A DNA stretch of 64,000 bases from Cinclus cinclus (GCF_963662255.1 NC_085055.1:17098704-17162703), one strand, 5' to 3'; numbered from the stretch's first letter, positions 1 through 15,400 are shown. The notes: generated by a model not told the origin, from the letters alone. Program-made: numbers and translations.

Positions 1-357
1 GAATTCTGTGGTATTTAGATTAGGCTCTATACAGACTTTTTCTTGGCAGGAGAATCTTAAAATCATGAGATTGGAGTCATCTATCCCACTTCCCAATTAG
101 GTTTCTTTCTTCCTTTGAGGGTGAACAGAGACAGTGAAAGGATGTATTCGCATCACTTGTGCAGTTGGTGAGAGTTGACTCAAATTTCCTCCCCTTTCAT
201 CTCCTATGAGCAGTTTTCTTCAAAATACCACTTTGATTAGAAGTGCAGTTAGGACCCATCTCTGCTGTGAAGAGACTTAAGGACCAGATTGCAGAATTAA
301 ATCGTCTTTAAGGACACTCAAGAAATTGTTTTTCATCTTTCTATGTTTATGCTGCAG

Positions 358-470
358 GCACCTCCAATGAAACAGACATTGTGCAGTATGTAGACACAGA
401 GGCAAACATTGCTACAGAAGTTTCCCTCACAATCCTTGATCTGTTGTGTCTTTACACTCTGAATCACCAG
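358..470 (+). CDS. DOCK10: DOCK10 exon A (first in window)
   Basis: The exon follows a tttatgctgcag acceptor and ends in CAG before GTATGT. It starts with two bases of a split codon and then encodes 37 residues including [20 protein letters not shown]. This is the helical region ahead of DHR2. The upstream exon is outside the window or unrecognised in 1-357. Confidence 0.85.
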
Positions 471-3400
471 GTATGTTTTGCTGGTTTTCTTTTCTGCTTG
501 GACTGGTGGGATAGGGGGTGAAAGGAAGGCCTGGGGGAGGAGGCACACAGAAAAACTTGGAATGTCTGAGACAGCAGGATAGGGAAATATGACATGCCAG
601 TCCTCAGTGAAGGTCTTTTAGAAGGGAATTGGTTTATAGTACCCAAACCGAATAGAAGGAGGTGGAAGAAGAGCATCCTACATCATATCCAGGGCTATGT
701 ACAACCCTGCTCTGCTTGGAAGTGTCTTGTGTCTAGTATGACATCACCCTTTCTCAATCATGCTTATCCCACTAGATTTCAGAGATTTTCAACAACAGAT
801 TTCCCAGCTGCTTATTATCTATCTCTGCAAGTTAGGTGAATCCTCTGCCTGGTTAAAAGTTGCTCAGATTGCTTCAGCAAGCCCAGATGACTTGCTGAAG
901 GTCTCGCAGCCACAATACACCAAGCAACTCCTTTTACATTTTAGTGCTGCCTCTCACCCTAACCCTTAAATATCGTGTATGCAATCCATGAGTAGTGCAG
1001 GCATAGCAAAATGCTTTTCTTGAAAAACTGCAAGAGTCTGCAGCAAGCTGGGAAAGCATCATCTCCAGAAATTTTATACTGAAAAAAGCACTTCTCTAAG
1101 TGCTATTACTCCGAGGTAATATCCAGCAGATCCTTCTCCGGTTTATTCACTTCAGTAACCACCATGTCCTTGTCTGTGAACTTTTCAGAGGCAGCTCCAA
1201 CAATCTGACTGCCAGAACGTGTTGATGAAGAAAGTCTTTGACACGCACATGCTCTTTTTGCAAATCAACCAGTCAGCAGCAGCTCTCAAACACGTCTTTG
1301 CTGCTCTACGGCTGTTTGTAGGCAAGGTAACTGGGTTTATTCTGTTAGTCATGCCTATCAATATGTTACAGCAAGTACAGCTTGGGGACAATTGGACACT
1401 TGGCAAGAGTTCTGAACTTACTCTATTAATACTTATTCGTGACAAAGATGGTCTGATTTATTGCTGATTAGAAGTAAGAAGTTCACGATGTCTGAAAAAT
1501 ACAGTTCTGTTTTGAAATGGAAAAATTGACTAAGGGGAAAGTTTTAATGTAAGTAGACAAGTGATGTCCAGCTCTGTGGTGTATCCTTGACTTTCCTGCT
1601 TTTACCACCTATGGTAGAAAGCTTGAAACCCTAGAGGTCCATGGCCTTTGTGGCAGATAGCTGGCTTGCAGAATCCAGAAGTGAGTAAGTACTGCTGTTC
1701 CCAGAGGAACTAGTGGGAGAGTATTCCATACACTTCACCAGGACCTCATCCACAGTAATACAGTTTCACAAATTCCTGATTTTAAACGTAGGAAACAATA
1801 TGGTTGTGTCAAACTGTTTCTTTGCTTGCATTGCACTTGTGTAAATTGTCACAGGCAATTAGGCACTTCGTGCCCACTGCAAAGGCTGCACAATTTCCAA
1901 GCCCCAGGCTTAAATGAGATCTTCTGAAAACCAACCAGAATGTAGCACTCACATAACAATTGCTGTGGAGAAGTGAGAATAAGCAAAGCTGGCCTTGGTT
2001 CCTAAATGTTTCTATGAAACACAAGAGCGTAGCTGAGTTTACGGCATGTGGCCTCCCTCTGGTTGTCTCAGGAGAAAGGAGGAGGAAATCATGTTTCTCC
2101 CAGTAGTGCAGATGGAGGACGTGGGGGAGATATGAAGTAAATCATCCACAGACAGCTTTAAATGACATACCAGATAGCTGGGAATGGAAGAACTCCATGC
2201 AATGGGGAGAATGAATAAATATCCAGAATTGCCCTTCTCATTTATACTGTAGCTTTTGGAATTGAATTCTCCCTTCATGGTTCTGTGGGAGCAGAGGTTT
2301 GTTGTGCTTCCTGCAGGACAGCCCCTCAGGCAGTAATTAAGATCTATACATTTCCACCTCTCCTCCCTCAGTCTTCTATTACATTACATTCATCCTGCTG
2401 GTAACAGTGGGTATGGTTTGGAGAGCCTTTCTCTGTTGTCTCCTGCTCTTCAAACCCTTGACCTCTCTGGAAGTTCACTGACCTTGCTACTCAAAGTATT
2501 TTCCTTCTGCTGAACAGCTTCTATAACCATGCAGAACTCCCCCAGCTTTTCCTGGTTAGCTGTCATGCATACTTTGCAGATTCATTGCTGTGTGCCAGCT
2601 GCTGTCTGGGATTTCTAGAAGCCAGTTTGATGGCATAGACTGTTTGTACAAGTATCCGAATACAGTTCTTAATTAATATTAATTTGCTTGTGGGATTATG
2701 TTTAGTTTAAGCCCTGGTGTGAATAACTGTGGGAGAGTTACTGAAAGGTTAAGAAAAAATTGTTAACTCAGAATAACTACACCAAGACCTGAGAGTTGTA
2801 CTGAACATATTCACACATTTTTTTCCATAGTTCCCATCAGCATTCTTCCAAGGACAAGCAGATCTCTGTGGTTCCCTCTGCTATGAAATCCTGAAGTGCT
2901 GTAACCATAGGTCACGTTCAACTCAGACAGAAGCATCTGCTCTTCTTTATTTTTTCATGAGGAAGAACTTTGAATTTAACAAGCAGAAGTCAATAGTCAG
3001 ATCCCATCTACAGGTAAGTGAAGTGTGAGATCATCAATATTTAACTGATGTGCATTAGTTTTTATCATTATTATTTTTATGCATTGAAGCAAGGCAATCC
3101 TTTTGCAGTCCTTGGACAGGCAATTCTCTGTGGCAGCTTGATTTTCCTGCCAAGTCTGAAGTTGGATTGGATTTTCTGCTGTTCTTGGGCTGCTCATCTG
3201 TGTTCCAGGGAGAGACAATAGCTGTGAACGTGTCTGCATTGTCAGATTAATGACTATTCTTGACTCACATGTTGCTTACAGCAGTTGGAGCACAGCTGAT
3301 GAAGGGATTAACAGAGTCTGACAGTACAGGAACAGACATGTAAAGTCCAGTAATAACATATTTGCACTGCAAAATGTAAATAGCTACAAAAATTTGAAAT

Positions 3401-6400
3401 ATTACCTTTGTACATGTTACCTTCATAAGACAGGTATGAAATTACACTAGCCTGGTACATCAAGTACTAAAATAGGGGTTAAAAACTCTTCTTAAACTCT
3501 GATTTCTTTGCTAATTGCATCCTATGCTTGCTCTCCCTGTGCAGCTCATCAAGGCAGTGAGCCAGCTGATAGCGGATGCGGGGATTGGCGGATCTCGATT
3601 TCAACATTCACTTGCAATTATAAATAATTTTGCTAATGGAGACAAGCAGATGAAAGTAAGAAGCATTTTTTGTCAATCACTACCTCTTGCAAAAGGTCAA
3701 CAATTTCACAGGAGCACATGTTTCAGTAAATAAAATTGCTGGCTCTATTAGCCAGTGATTTATGCATTCATAGTGTGCCTTTCTCAGGCAATCTGAAGTT
3801 CACGACGGTGTTTGTGACTCAGAAGCTTAATAACTGAAAATAACTTTAAAACAAAAATATTTTTATTTGAAAATTGTAGTTATTTATTGCTTATTTTGTT
3901 CATTTGCCTCATGTCAGAGGTCATGCCTTGGGACTAATGGAACACAATTGCGCAAACCATTTTTAGTCTACAATTGCTCCCTTTCCTCTGTTTAGTAAAT
4001 GATGCCTGCAAACACAGGTACAACAGTTGGGTTTTGTAAGACCTTGCTAAGTCACTGAAGGTATACTCTTAGGTGAGTTGCCACTGCTATTATAGTCATT
4101 GTCTATACTAAAATGGTTGAAAAAATATTCTGGTCTTTAGTTTTTACAATTCTTGTCCAAACATGTGTCAATGCGCATTTTCAGTTTTATACTTTGGACA
4201 TTTTGTCCTTTTTTGAAGGTGACTTTAGGGTATCTTCACTGAAATTAATAACAAGACTAGCATAAGCTAGTTAACTATCTATCTACAAATTGGTAGATAG
4301 TTAGCAGAAGTAATTTGATGTGTTGTCTAATAAGATGTCATTACAATTCTACTTGTTTTTGAATTCCAGCTTTGATTTCAGTCCAGCACTGCAGTCAATC
4401 ACACTGCTACTGTGACTTGCTCATCTCTATGTGACATAGAGCAGGGAGAGTTTAATTTCATTTACTTACTCTGTGTTTTGCTTTTAAACAAAGCAAAGGA
4501 TGGAAATAAGTCTGAAAACAAATGTATTTCACTGCTTATCTGAAAAAAAAAAAAAAAGCTGGAGAGCTGAGCTAAATATGTTGAGAACAGCTGGTGTGAG
4601 TAATATAAGGACTCTGTTTTAATCTAGCACAGTGTGAGAAGGTCAGGAGCCAGACTTGTGCTTTATTCCCATGGTGAGACATGCTGGGAGTGTAGTTAAG
4701 CAAGACTATCTATAGCACACGGTGCTTCTGCTCAGAGGAAAGTGTGCAAGGATCCAGTTCTGGACCCAGTAAGCAATTGAGAAACATCTGTTCCAGTTCC
4801 CTGACTTCAGCAGACCTGTTGCACATGGGCAGTGGAGCAAGTGACTGACTTGGGCCACCTGGTAGTGCTGTGACACATCAGGGAAAATCTGCCAGGGTTT
4901 GTGAGCAATGTGTGCATGCTCTGGCTCTGTACTGCTCCAGAGCCTGCCCAGCTAGGGAAGGGGATGGAGGTCCTCTGTAAACAGAACTTCAGCTTGTTCA
5001 GGGGTGCAGCATGTGGCTCTTTGGATGGTGTCAGTGATGCATTGCTTATCTTTCCCAAAGAACGTTAATTTCCCAGCAGAGGTGAAGGATCTGACCAAGC
5101 GCATCAGGACGGTTTTGATGGCCACAGCTCAGATGAAGGAGCATGAGAAGGACCCCGAGATGCTGGTGGATCTGCAGTACAGCCTAGCAAATTCCTATGC
5201 CAGCACACCTGAGTTACGTAGGACATGGCTCGAAAGCATGGCCAAGATTCACGCAAGAAATGGAGATTTATCAGAGGTAATGTAAATCAGTGAGCAGGAA
5301 ATCCATTTGTCTTTAGGCTGAGCTGTTCTGTTGAAAAGGGCTTTGGAAGACCAACAACAGTAGTTTGTTAAGAGAATCATACAGTCTCTCTCATATATTT
5401 GAAATCAGAGTAGAGGTTTGAAAACACCTGGAGATGTGATATGCTCACCTGAGTTTGCCTGATCATGAGTACCTGGTACATGTTGGAGCAAGACTTAACC
5501 TGTCTGACAGGGAAGCTGAGGACAGTGTCACTTTGGCACCTCTGCTGCCTACCCCTAACAGGCACAGCTGATGTGGTGTAAAGGAGGTTATGAGCAGTGA
5601 GTAACTCACGTAAAAGATTTTCTTCTCCCCACTGTGGCCTGGAGAGGAGCTCTGCTTATAATGTGTTGTCATTTTCATCAAAAACTAAATGGGTGATGCA
5701 AAATTCCACCGCATAACCCAGGAATACCTTATTTATTAAGTTATCTGAATGGTTTTCTTGAGAAAATCTATGTGTTCATGTAAGACACCTCATTAAATTT
5801 ACACTTGAGGAGGATTTCACCATTTAATCCTTTATTTTCTTAGTTTGCTTTTGTCTCCCCTTTTCTGCCACGTGATTTGGCAGTGCTGAAAGTATATGCT
5901 CCCTATCACATGTATTCTGTAATTCAGGGTATTTTAACATATCCATGTGTGCTGGTCTCTCGTTACAGGCTGCTATGTGCTATATTCATATTGCTGCTCT
6001 CATTGCAGAGTACCTGAAGAGAAAAGGTAAGATCGACATATTCAAAACCAGCTGTGTAGCTATAAATGTTATTGTTCAAAATAATTTTTGGCTATCCTGC
6101 TTTCCTTCATTATATGTAACATATTCTTAAAGCGGCTTGAATTCTTCCCAAATGTTTTATTTTTAAAATATACCACAAATGCTAGTCTTAGACTGGAACA
6201 GTGAAAGTGTGTTTTGTGCAGAGGTTTAATTAAATGTTTAGCAAGCTAGTGCTAATGGAGAATGCTTCACTTGTTAGTCTGTTGTTATTAAATATGCATG
6301 TTTTAACACATACCAGTAGCAGTGTACTAATTCCATCTTACAATATCATAGGTTACTGGAAAATGGAAAAGATTTGTACCTCCCGTATGCTCCTGGAAGA

Positions 6401-9400
6401 TGCTCAAGTCTCTGATAGTAATGTGTTACTAACAACTCACAATGGAGGAAGTGAGTGATCTAACCGTGCCTGTTTGTGGGTCAAATAACCTGATTAGGAG
6501 ATCAAGCTACTGTTTTCCAACTGATCTGGAAAAATACCAACCAAATCAAAACTGTTTCTAGTGCATGTTGAAGGCTGTTATAGAAAGCTATGTCAGAAAC
6601 ATCATGAGTTCCTTTCCTGATGCTCTGTGGCTGCTCTGATGGATTGCTCAGAATGTCTCTGGTTATGGGCTTTTGCAGCAGGAAGACCCCTCCTGGGTCA
6701 ATTGGTGTTTAGCATGCAAATCCATGTCCAATTCCTTGGCTATCCAAAGGTGGGAGGGCAGGGGGATGGCATTAATATCTGGTTATCCATATGTAACTTA
6801 GTATAGATAAAGGAGTTTTTTTTAATCTATGATAGTTATTTTAAAAATAAAGTGCAGGCTTGTATTTTTTTAGAGCTTCTATGCCAGTGGTTATTTAGTT
6901 TATGAAACCTATATTTCATTGTAATTCTCAGGATGATATATGTTATCAGTTTCCACAAAGAGCAATTTCCAGGGTCAAGGGCAAATATCTGGAGAGAAGG
7001 AAACAGTTTTGGAAAGACTGTAGTCCTTCAATACATTTGGAAGCATCTGTGGACAAGATGAAAAAATTTTCATCCTTTTAGATGGAAGCTTTCTGGAAAG
7101 AGCAATAGTTGTGAGACAGTTCAGTGGTAAATGACTTTGCCTGAATAAAGATTATAGTGGCTAGAGTGAGGAAATTGGGTGATTTTAAACCTGAACTTAA
7201 ACAGTGTTCAAAACTTGAGAGAGAATGAAGGCTCCCATCTCAATGTGTATGCCTTAGCTTTTTTAATTGAGCCATAGTAGCACTTTCCTACCTTTAACTT
7301 TCCTACTTTTTTGACTGTGCCCCTGGGACACCTGACAGGTGGGACACATGCAGATTCCCCAAGTGTGAATTGTGTCACCTCAGCCTGTGAGGGTCATTCC
7401 TGTGCACAAAGGAGTGTTGAACTTGAAACTTTGCAAGGACTTACAGCTCAGGAACCAAAATGCCAAAGAGAGGAATAACACTGCATCAGGAAAATGCTAT
7501 CGTTCCTCTTTGCCTGGAGAACTGAATTTATATAATTGGGGAAAATGTGGAATAGTCTCATAAATTCAATCAGCTACATTTGTGCTTTTCATTACTTGGA
7601 CTGTGAAAGAAATTAGCTCATCAGCTCTATTTTAATGGCATCCAGTAATTTCTTGAAGTATCTGGTCATTCAGTCATTAATAGACTTTCTTATGACTTGC
7701 ACTTCAAGGCTTGTTTTCCATGGGATGGCCTGCTTTTCTGAGCATCACCCCCAACATTAAAGAAGAAGGTGCTATGAAGGAAGACTCTGGGATGCAAGAT
7801 ACTCCTTATAATGAGGTCAGCAGCATTAACATTTATATACCTGTTCTGTGTTAGCAGTGTGTTCCTTCTAGTGGAAACCTGTGTATGTTGCAACAAATTA
7901 CAGTGAGTGTAGTCAGGCAATGTTAAAAGGCATGCAGCTTTTGAGTGAAATGTCACAGCTGTTGCAGTGCTGAAGCTAAGGAGAACATGAGGTACCAGAG
8001 ATGAAAGTCAGGGCATGGGGAAGCCCATGAAGCAAAGCCAGTCTTCTGCATGAGATGTCAACTATTCAAGTATTTTCACGTTACTGTTATTTCAGGATTG
8101 TTGTCTAAAGAAGAGCTAGGTCGCCAATACCTGATTAAACATTGTGTAATTGCAATAAACCTTAATATAGAAGTTCCAGAATAAAAATGAAGTAGTGGGT
8201 ATGTGCTATTAATTAAATGCCACCAGCTGTCAAGTCACTGAACTATTTGCATTTGTGAAATTGCAGAATATTCTCGTGGAACAGCTGGAGTTGTGTGTTG
8301 AGTACCTCTGGAAGTCTGAGAGATACGAGCTTATTGCTGAGGTTAACAAGCCTATCATTGCTGTTTTTGAAAAGCAGAGGGACTTTAAAGTAAGTGGGTG
8401 TTTGGTTTGGGTCTTTTTAATTATCCTAAGGCAAGAGTAAAGATCAAAACTTTTAGGGAGAAAAATGTGCTTTCTTTAAAAGTAATGTTTTCCTTCTTCC
8501 AGTCTGTAATTTCTCCTTTTAATGTTTTGTGCTGTGAGAAAATAAAAAACTTTGGTGTCTTCTGTGCCTCTTTTCAGCATCAATGCAACAGTAAATGTAA
8601 AAGAATTTCAAACAAACCTCTTGTCTTTAGCCAGTGGATGTGATTTTTTACATGGGTTTTACACCAAGAGCGCATTTGCATTGTATTTAAGTTTAGAAAA
8701 TGCTGATAAATTATGCGATTTCTTCACAATTTCAGGGTTTCGTAGTTTCTTATTTACTTGGCGATTTCAATACATAATGGATAGACAGATGATAACCTCA
8801 TTTACTGATTTTTCTGGGTTTAAATTGAAAGAAACACAAAGTGGTAGGTGGTAATGACCTGAAATTTTGGTTCTCTATCCTGAGAAAGTGCTGTTAAGTG
8901 GTAGCCAAGGAAAGCACATCTTTGTGGAGTTGGGAGCCATGGGAGTTGTTGGCACCTTGTTCTCACCTGCACAAACAACACTTGGGTTCTCTGACCCCTT
9001 ACTTGGTCAGCAGCACTGTCTGGTGGTGGGATGATGCTCTGTGACCCTGTACACAAAGGCTCCACTGCCACAAAACTCCTCAGAAGACAGAAACCTGGCA
9101 ATGAACCTTTAGTGACTGCTAACAAAGTTAAATTATTCCCTTAGCGCGTATAGCCCTCTTTGCTAAGGTTTGGGAACCCAAGGCAAGCCACAGTTGTGCA
9201 GAGCTGTGGTGACATTTCCCAAGGTGCTGGCGTGCCCTCACCTCCCCTCCCCTCCCCTCCCTCTGCCTGTCTGTCTGTGCAGAGACTGTCTGACCTGTAC
9301 TACGACATCCACCGCTCCTACCTGAAGGTTGCAGAAGTTGTGAACTCTGAGAAACGTCTCTTTGGGCGATATTACCGGGTGGCGTTTTACGGGCAGGTAA

Positions 9401-12400
9401 GTGAACTTGGGTTCTTTCATCTCCACAGTCAGATTTCATGATACAGTTCAGGGAAGCACTTGGTAGTAATCGCAGGGTAAAAGCTGCCTCATGGGTCAGA
9501 CTCCCAGCAGGATTTTGGTCAGGAGAGAGCACTCAGTTTCCTGTGTGTTAAACCACTGTTGTGGTTTAGTGGTGCATTGGAGAACAGACTTCTGTGACAG
9601 CTTTAGTTCTTGACTTCATAAAGCAAAGCTGAGACTGAGGCAGGGCAGGATTTTTCTAACTACAACATAAATAGAGCCAGATAAGGCATCTTTGATATAT
9701 GGACTCTCCCTCCAATAGATCTTAAAGCAGAGCAGTATGTAGTAGTTGTTTTGTTGTGTTTTTCACTGACTCTGCCTTCTGCTTCTAGGGCCACTTCTGA
9801 TTCTGTGCAATGTACTGTAGAATAGCATTACTCCCTCTGCTGTGCTTCAGCACCCTTTTGAAGCATTATTTTGTGTTTTCTTCTACCACAAACCAGTGTA
9901 GCAATCCAGCATGTTCCTTTTAGTCCTTGTTTTGGCAAGCATAAAATTTCCTGTGCTCTAAAATATAAAGTGTGTAAACAACAGATTGATGTGAATCATT
10001 CTGTTTGCTAATTAGATTTTTAATGCAGAAATTTGCTCTTTTCTCCTTTTGATCTTATTCAAGGCTGTGGTAAGTCTAGTTCTGTTGCATGTTTTGTTTA
10101 ATTCTCCTTACACATCCTTCATCCTTCCCTCTACTGTTACTTAACATTAATTTTCCTGTGCTCTTGATTCTTTGGTTTGTGGCAGATGAAGTAACATTGC
10201 TGCATTCACTGTTGCATCCTACAAACTAACTTTTGTTTGTTCAGTTTCCTGAATTACCGAGCTCTATCTGTCATCATGTTGTGTGTGCACTGTGGGGTCC
10301 AATGCTGCTTCATCTCATCTCAGTGGAAGTTTCTCCCAGCTTCACTGGGTGTGGGATTGGACCCCCTCTTCCCCTGTTGAAAGTCTTGGGGTAGCATTAA
10401 TGCTGTTTGAATGCAAGCCTGCTTTCCTGGCCTGTCCAGCAGCTCCCAAGTGAAGGGCTGTTGTGTCAGTCTGAGGTCCATGGCAGTGGTCACTGGAGCA
10501 CCCTGGGCAAGCTGTTCCCATGGCCATGGTCTTGGCAGTCCCTTGTAGGAACAAGCAACTGAGAATTCAAAGAGGAATGGCCAGTCCTGGCTCTCTGGAC
10601 AGATTAGCGAAGCTGAACTTGCCAAATTCAAGGAAGCAGGGCAGAGTTTCCTTTATGCCTGGCCTTCCTCAAACTGGGAGCAGCACAGGGCAAAACAGGG
10701 CTTTCCTACTTGCAGCCTCTGGCCAGCATTCTCCCAGAGCCAGTTGCTCTCCCACTGGGTAATTTAGCTGCAGCACTTCTGCTGAACTGGGTTAGCATCT
10801 CTGTAACAGTGCAATGACTTTCCAGCTGCCAGTGCCACAATGAAAGTTTAAACTTCATTTAAACAGCTTTAGTGCTCTAAAGGATGTGACTTTGTCATAG
10901 CTGTGTCTTCCTCTCTTCCCCCCAGTCACTGGGCTCTAACGGAAACAAGCTGTTTCTCCTTGCCCTTCACAGGAGAGATGTGATGTGGCTGCTGCTCCTT
11001 AACTGATACAAAAGCTGCAGAGAAAGCAGATTAAAGAACAAAAGAATAATGTTAATACTGGGAGGGAGAATTTTGGGGGTTCTTAGTGGATGGAGAAAGT
11101 TGATGATCAGCAGCTGCACCTGAAAACTGTCCTTCATGCAAAACCAGAGACAGTATTTGGTAACTGCATTGCTGCAGGGACCCTGTGCAAGGATGGTCTG
11201 AATTAATGTGATCCTCAGGGAGGACACAGTCATCTGTTTTCACCAGCAAGATTTATTTGCCAGCTCAGGGAGACAGATCTCATGGCAGCTGCTGTTTTAG
11301 ACTGCATATTCTGTTAAAGACCTTTAGTGACAATATCTCATTGCACCCCCAAGTGACCACACTAGCCAGTGCACGTGAGTTTACTCAGAGGTGAGTGTTG
11401 GAGAAGTAGTCAGTATCTTTCTTGAATTAAGAGCCAAAAAAAAAAGAAAAAGTCCTATTAAATATGTTGAATAGCTAGGAACTCATATCGTGCTGGTAAG
11501 CAAAGACATTCAAGACCTGTTTTTCAGAGCACTGTCAGGTTAAAGTAGAGCTGAAGATTTGTTCTCCTGTGTGTACGAGAAGCTGGAGAAGTTGGAGGGC
11601 AGAGTTTCATAGTGATCACAGTCATTGTGGGATGAGACAGGGAAAGCCATTAGATGACAGTTCCTGGCAGGTCAAGCAGAAGGCTTTAGCTCAACACCTT
11701 TCAACAAAGGGCAGAGAAGGGTCTGATGTACTGTGAGCTCCAAGGCTGTGTCTGGAGGTGTGTGAGGATGAGGAAGGGCCTTACCACTTACCAGAACTCT
11801 CACAGTGATAAGCCTTGCTTTCTCAGAACATCAGAGCTCAGTATTCAGGTCATCTGCCTTCCATCACCATCAGCTGCTCCCTGTAATAATTTTTGTCTGA
11901 GAGGCTGTGTTGTCCTTGCAGGACCAAACCAGCCAGGATGAAAATAATCCAGGGATATGCATCGATAATGTAACCTTGGCTGCTTAATATTTTAAAATCC
12001 TGAAATTGGAGGATATTTGGCTTCTGAAAAGTATTTAATCTTACTTTTAATAGTCTTTGCCAGACATATAGCATATGGCAGACATGATTATTTATAACTC
12101 ACACTTAACTTCTGCTTGTCACTTGTCAGCTGAAATACTGTAAGGGAATATGTACTTAAATTATGTCTCTTGCATTAGAGATAAGACTAAATCTGTTAGT
12201 GGTTTGTTTTCAGGTATTTTTTTTTAAGCAAAACGATTAACAGAGATATCATTTCAGTGTGCCATGCAGCATCAGCAGAGATTTGGCACTTCCATATAAA
12301 CACTATGTTGCAACATGCAAACATACACAGAATCAGGGTTTAAGAGCATAAACTATATTCTGTCTTGCTATGTGGTTAATTTGGAAAACATGAGGGGTTT

Positions 12401-15400
12401 TGTTGAAAACACTGAATAGTAACAGAAAGCAGATCCCTTTTGACAGAAACAGTTCAGAGTAGTATGTTTAAGTATGATTGCATGAAACTAATGAAGTTTT
12501 CCACATAACACAGTTTTGCTTCAGTGGAAATGAGATCTGAAACCAGATTATGATCCTGTAGCTGTTTTCTATGTAATCAATAGGAAGTCAGTTGCCTGCC
12601 CAGCTCAACAGATATTTATTTATAGGATGTCAAACTCAGAGCTCTAGGTTTTTTCTCTAATTACCTGTGAAATTCTTCATATGCCTATGGAATTTAATTG
12701 ATAATGTTGTTAAAAATCATGCAATGTTAGAAGGCCACTGTGAGACTGAAGGAGATGCAGTCAGATGAGCAGATGTTGCAGCTATTAGTTATTGGTTTCC
12801 AGTAATGCCCACAGTATTCCTGACACTTGCCAAATTAAAAGACAATTTGATTGCCCCTTGTCCTCACTGAAGGAGAAGCCAGAGATGCAAATATTAATCC
12901 CCATTGAAATAAGCTTGGGGGTGGTTCCTTAAAAAGTAATGAAATTAATAGCTTATTTTATCTCAATTCTGTTTTGGGTTTTTTGGTGAAGATTTGCCTA
13001 ATCAATAATTTTAGAGGGTAAAGTTGAAACACACTTCCAGATAAAAAGGCTGGATTTTGCATGAGTGCATTCTGAAGAGATTTTGGAGATACCTCTTGCC
13101 TTCATTAATTTCTGCTTCTCTATTTTTCTACAGATGGCAGTTTGCTTAGGCATATTGTAGAATTAGCTGTCCCAGCCACATCATGTGAAGTTCAAAGGGC
13201 CTTGGGTGTGACATCATTAATGCTGTTTGCCTTTTCCCCTGTTCCTGCAGCTTCAGATGTTTTCTTCTGGGTCACTTTGCTTTAGGCAAAAGCAAGAGGC
13301 TTTGAGTGTAGCTGCAGTAGTGCCCCATCACCAAAATGCATATGAAATCCTAGGAGGGGGGCTGGTGCTGCTCATGGCATTGGGATGGATCCAGTCCTTG
13401 TTAATGGGGCACCTGCTGCTTTCTGCCCAGCTTAGAGAGCTTCTCCTGGAGCACAGATATAGATGTTCTTGTAGCCATTGTGTCTCACCTGCAGGTGATG
13501 CAATTCTCTGTTAATTTTCAGAGGTTGGCATTTCTTCTGAAGCCTGGCAGACTTGTGTTCAGCTCTTCAGTGGACCCTTTAATTAAAGCTCTGCCAAGTC
13601 CATCCAGTGTATTAAATACGGACCTTAACAAGAATGTACCTTTTTTGTGAAGGAACGCATTCTGTGTCTTTTTTTGGTTTTCTTTTTCTTCTCAAAAGTG
13701 AATAATTTGCTGATTGGAAGTACTGCAATTCTATATGGCCTTTCAAGGTGCCCACGAAAGTTTCTCTCCAGCTGCCCTGAGGAGATGCAGACTGGTTCCC
13801 AGGTGCTCCCCATGCCATGGCTGTAGGCAGCAGTGCCCAGCCTGTGCCTGCACACATAGCTCCCAGAGGATGCACTGGAGGTGACATGCTGCACAAAATC
13901 CAGCTGGGCTCAGTGTCCAGTAAATAGTTGTTAATTGAACCAAATTATTAAGATTTAAAGAATTTTTGTTGTCTGGTTTTTAGTCCGTGAAGGTTTTTTC
14001 ATCATACACACATCAGTATTTTCAAGAAAGCCCTTTAACTCTTTAAGCAGCTCAGTCTCTTAAGTGAATGAATGTGTAGGGACCTTTTCCTGGGTAACTT
14101 TGGAGATTGCAGACCAGTGCAAACACTGGCCTCTAGGCACATATCTGCTAGGAGTGGACAGAGGTAAGCTTTTAACTTAGGTGCTGGAAGTGGCCTAATG
14201 GATGTTCTGGTGGGTATATAGGCAACCTTGATTCCTGATGTAAGCACCTCATTTAGGTTTTGCCCTGCCTGTCATGCTCACTGTATCTGTTTCTTTCCAA
14301 ACAGGGCTTTTTTGAAGAAGAAGAAGGTAAAGAGTATATTTATAAAGAGCCCAAATTAACTGGCTTGTCTGAGATCTCTCAAAGGCTGATGAAACTTTAT
14401 GCAGACAAGTTTGGAATAGATAATGTGAAGATCATCCAGGATTCCAACAAGGTATGAAAGATATGTGGTTTTGCACAAGGGAGAGAACTGAGTGCATGGT
14501 GCAGGAGGAGCAGGCAGATGTTTGCTGCAGTGCAGAAGCAGGTTGTTTTGTCTCATTTAGCTTTCATCTGTTTTTGCCAATGGCTATAGTCAAAGGTCCC
14601 ACTGTTCTTAGTAGCCCTTGGTAAAATACCTTTCTATCCATCCATGATCTGAGTATTATATTTGGAAGTCTCAGTTTTCATCAACATGGCTATAAATAAA
14701 TCAATACATCAAAAATGTAATGGATGCCTTGGGAGCTCATCACGCTAAACATAATTCTATTCTGTTTGCTGCTGTACCACAGGTGAACCCCAAAGACCTG
14801 GATCCCAAATATGCCTACATCCAAGTGACCTATGTGACACCTTTCTTTGAGGAGAAGGAGGCCGAGGATCGAAAGACTGACTTTGAAATGCACCACAACA
14901 TCAACCGCTTCGTGTTCGAGACGCCGTTCACGCTCTCGGGGAAGAAGCACGGCGGCGTGGAGGAGCAGTGCAAGAGGCGCACGATCCTGACCAGTACGTC
15001 TGCCTGCCTGCTCCCCTGCTCCCACCCTGCCTTGCCCAGCTCAGCCCAGAAGGGCAGGTCAAGTGCCAGGTGTCCATCAGTCAGTCGTGCAGGATAATAA
15101 CTCGTTTTTCCACTGTGTGTGTTGGCCATGTGCTTCCTCACATGCCTGCTGACCATCTTAGGGATAGTTATTTCCATTCATTCGGCTGCTTTATTTTTCC
15201 TTATAATGGATATCTTGACTGTTCTTGCAGTGATGTAACTCGGGAGTGGTTCTGCTGGAGGCAGCTTAGCACTCAGAGCCATTTTCTTTTAATAATAAAC
15301 AATTCAAAGAAAAAGCCAAATAGGATGTCTGTTCTGCTACGAGTAAAACTTGCAGATAGAAAATTTTGTTCAAAATGGAAGATACATTATATAGAATTTT

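Noticed and set aside
14690..15177. Antisense frames over DOCK10 exon L
   Set aside because: Shadow frames caused by the high-GC exon on the plus strand.
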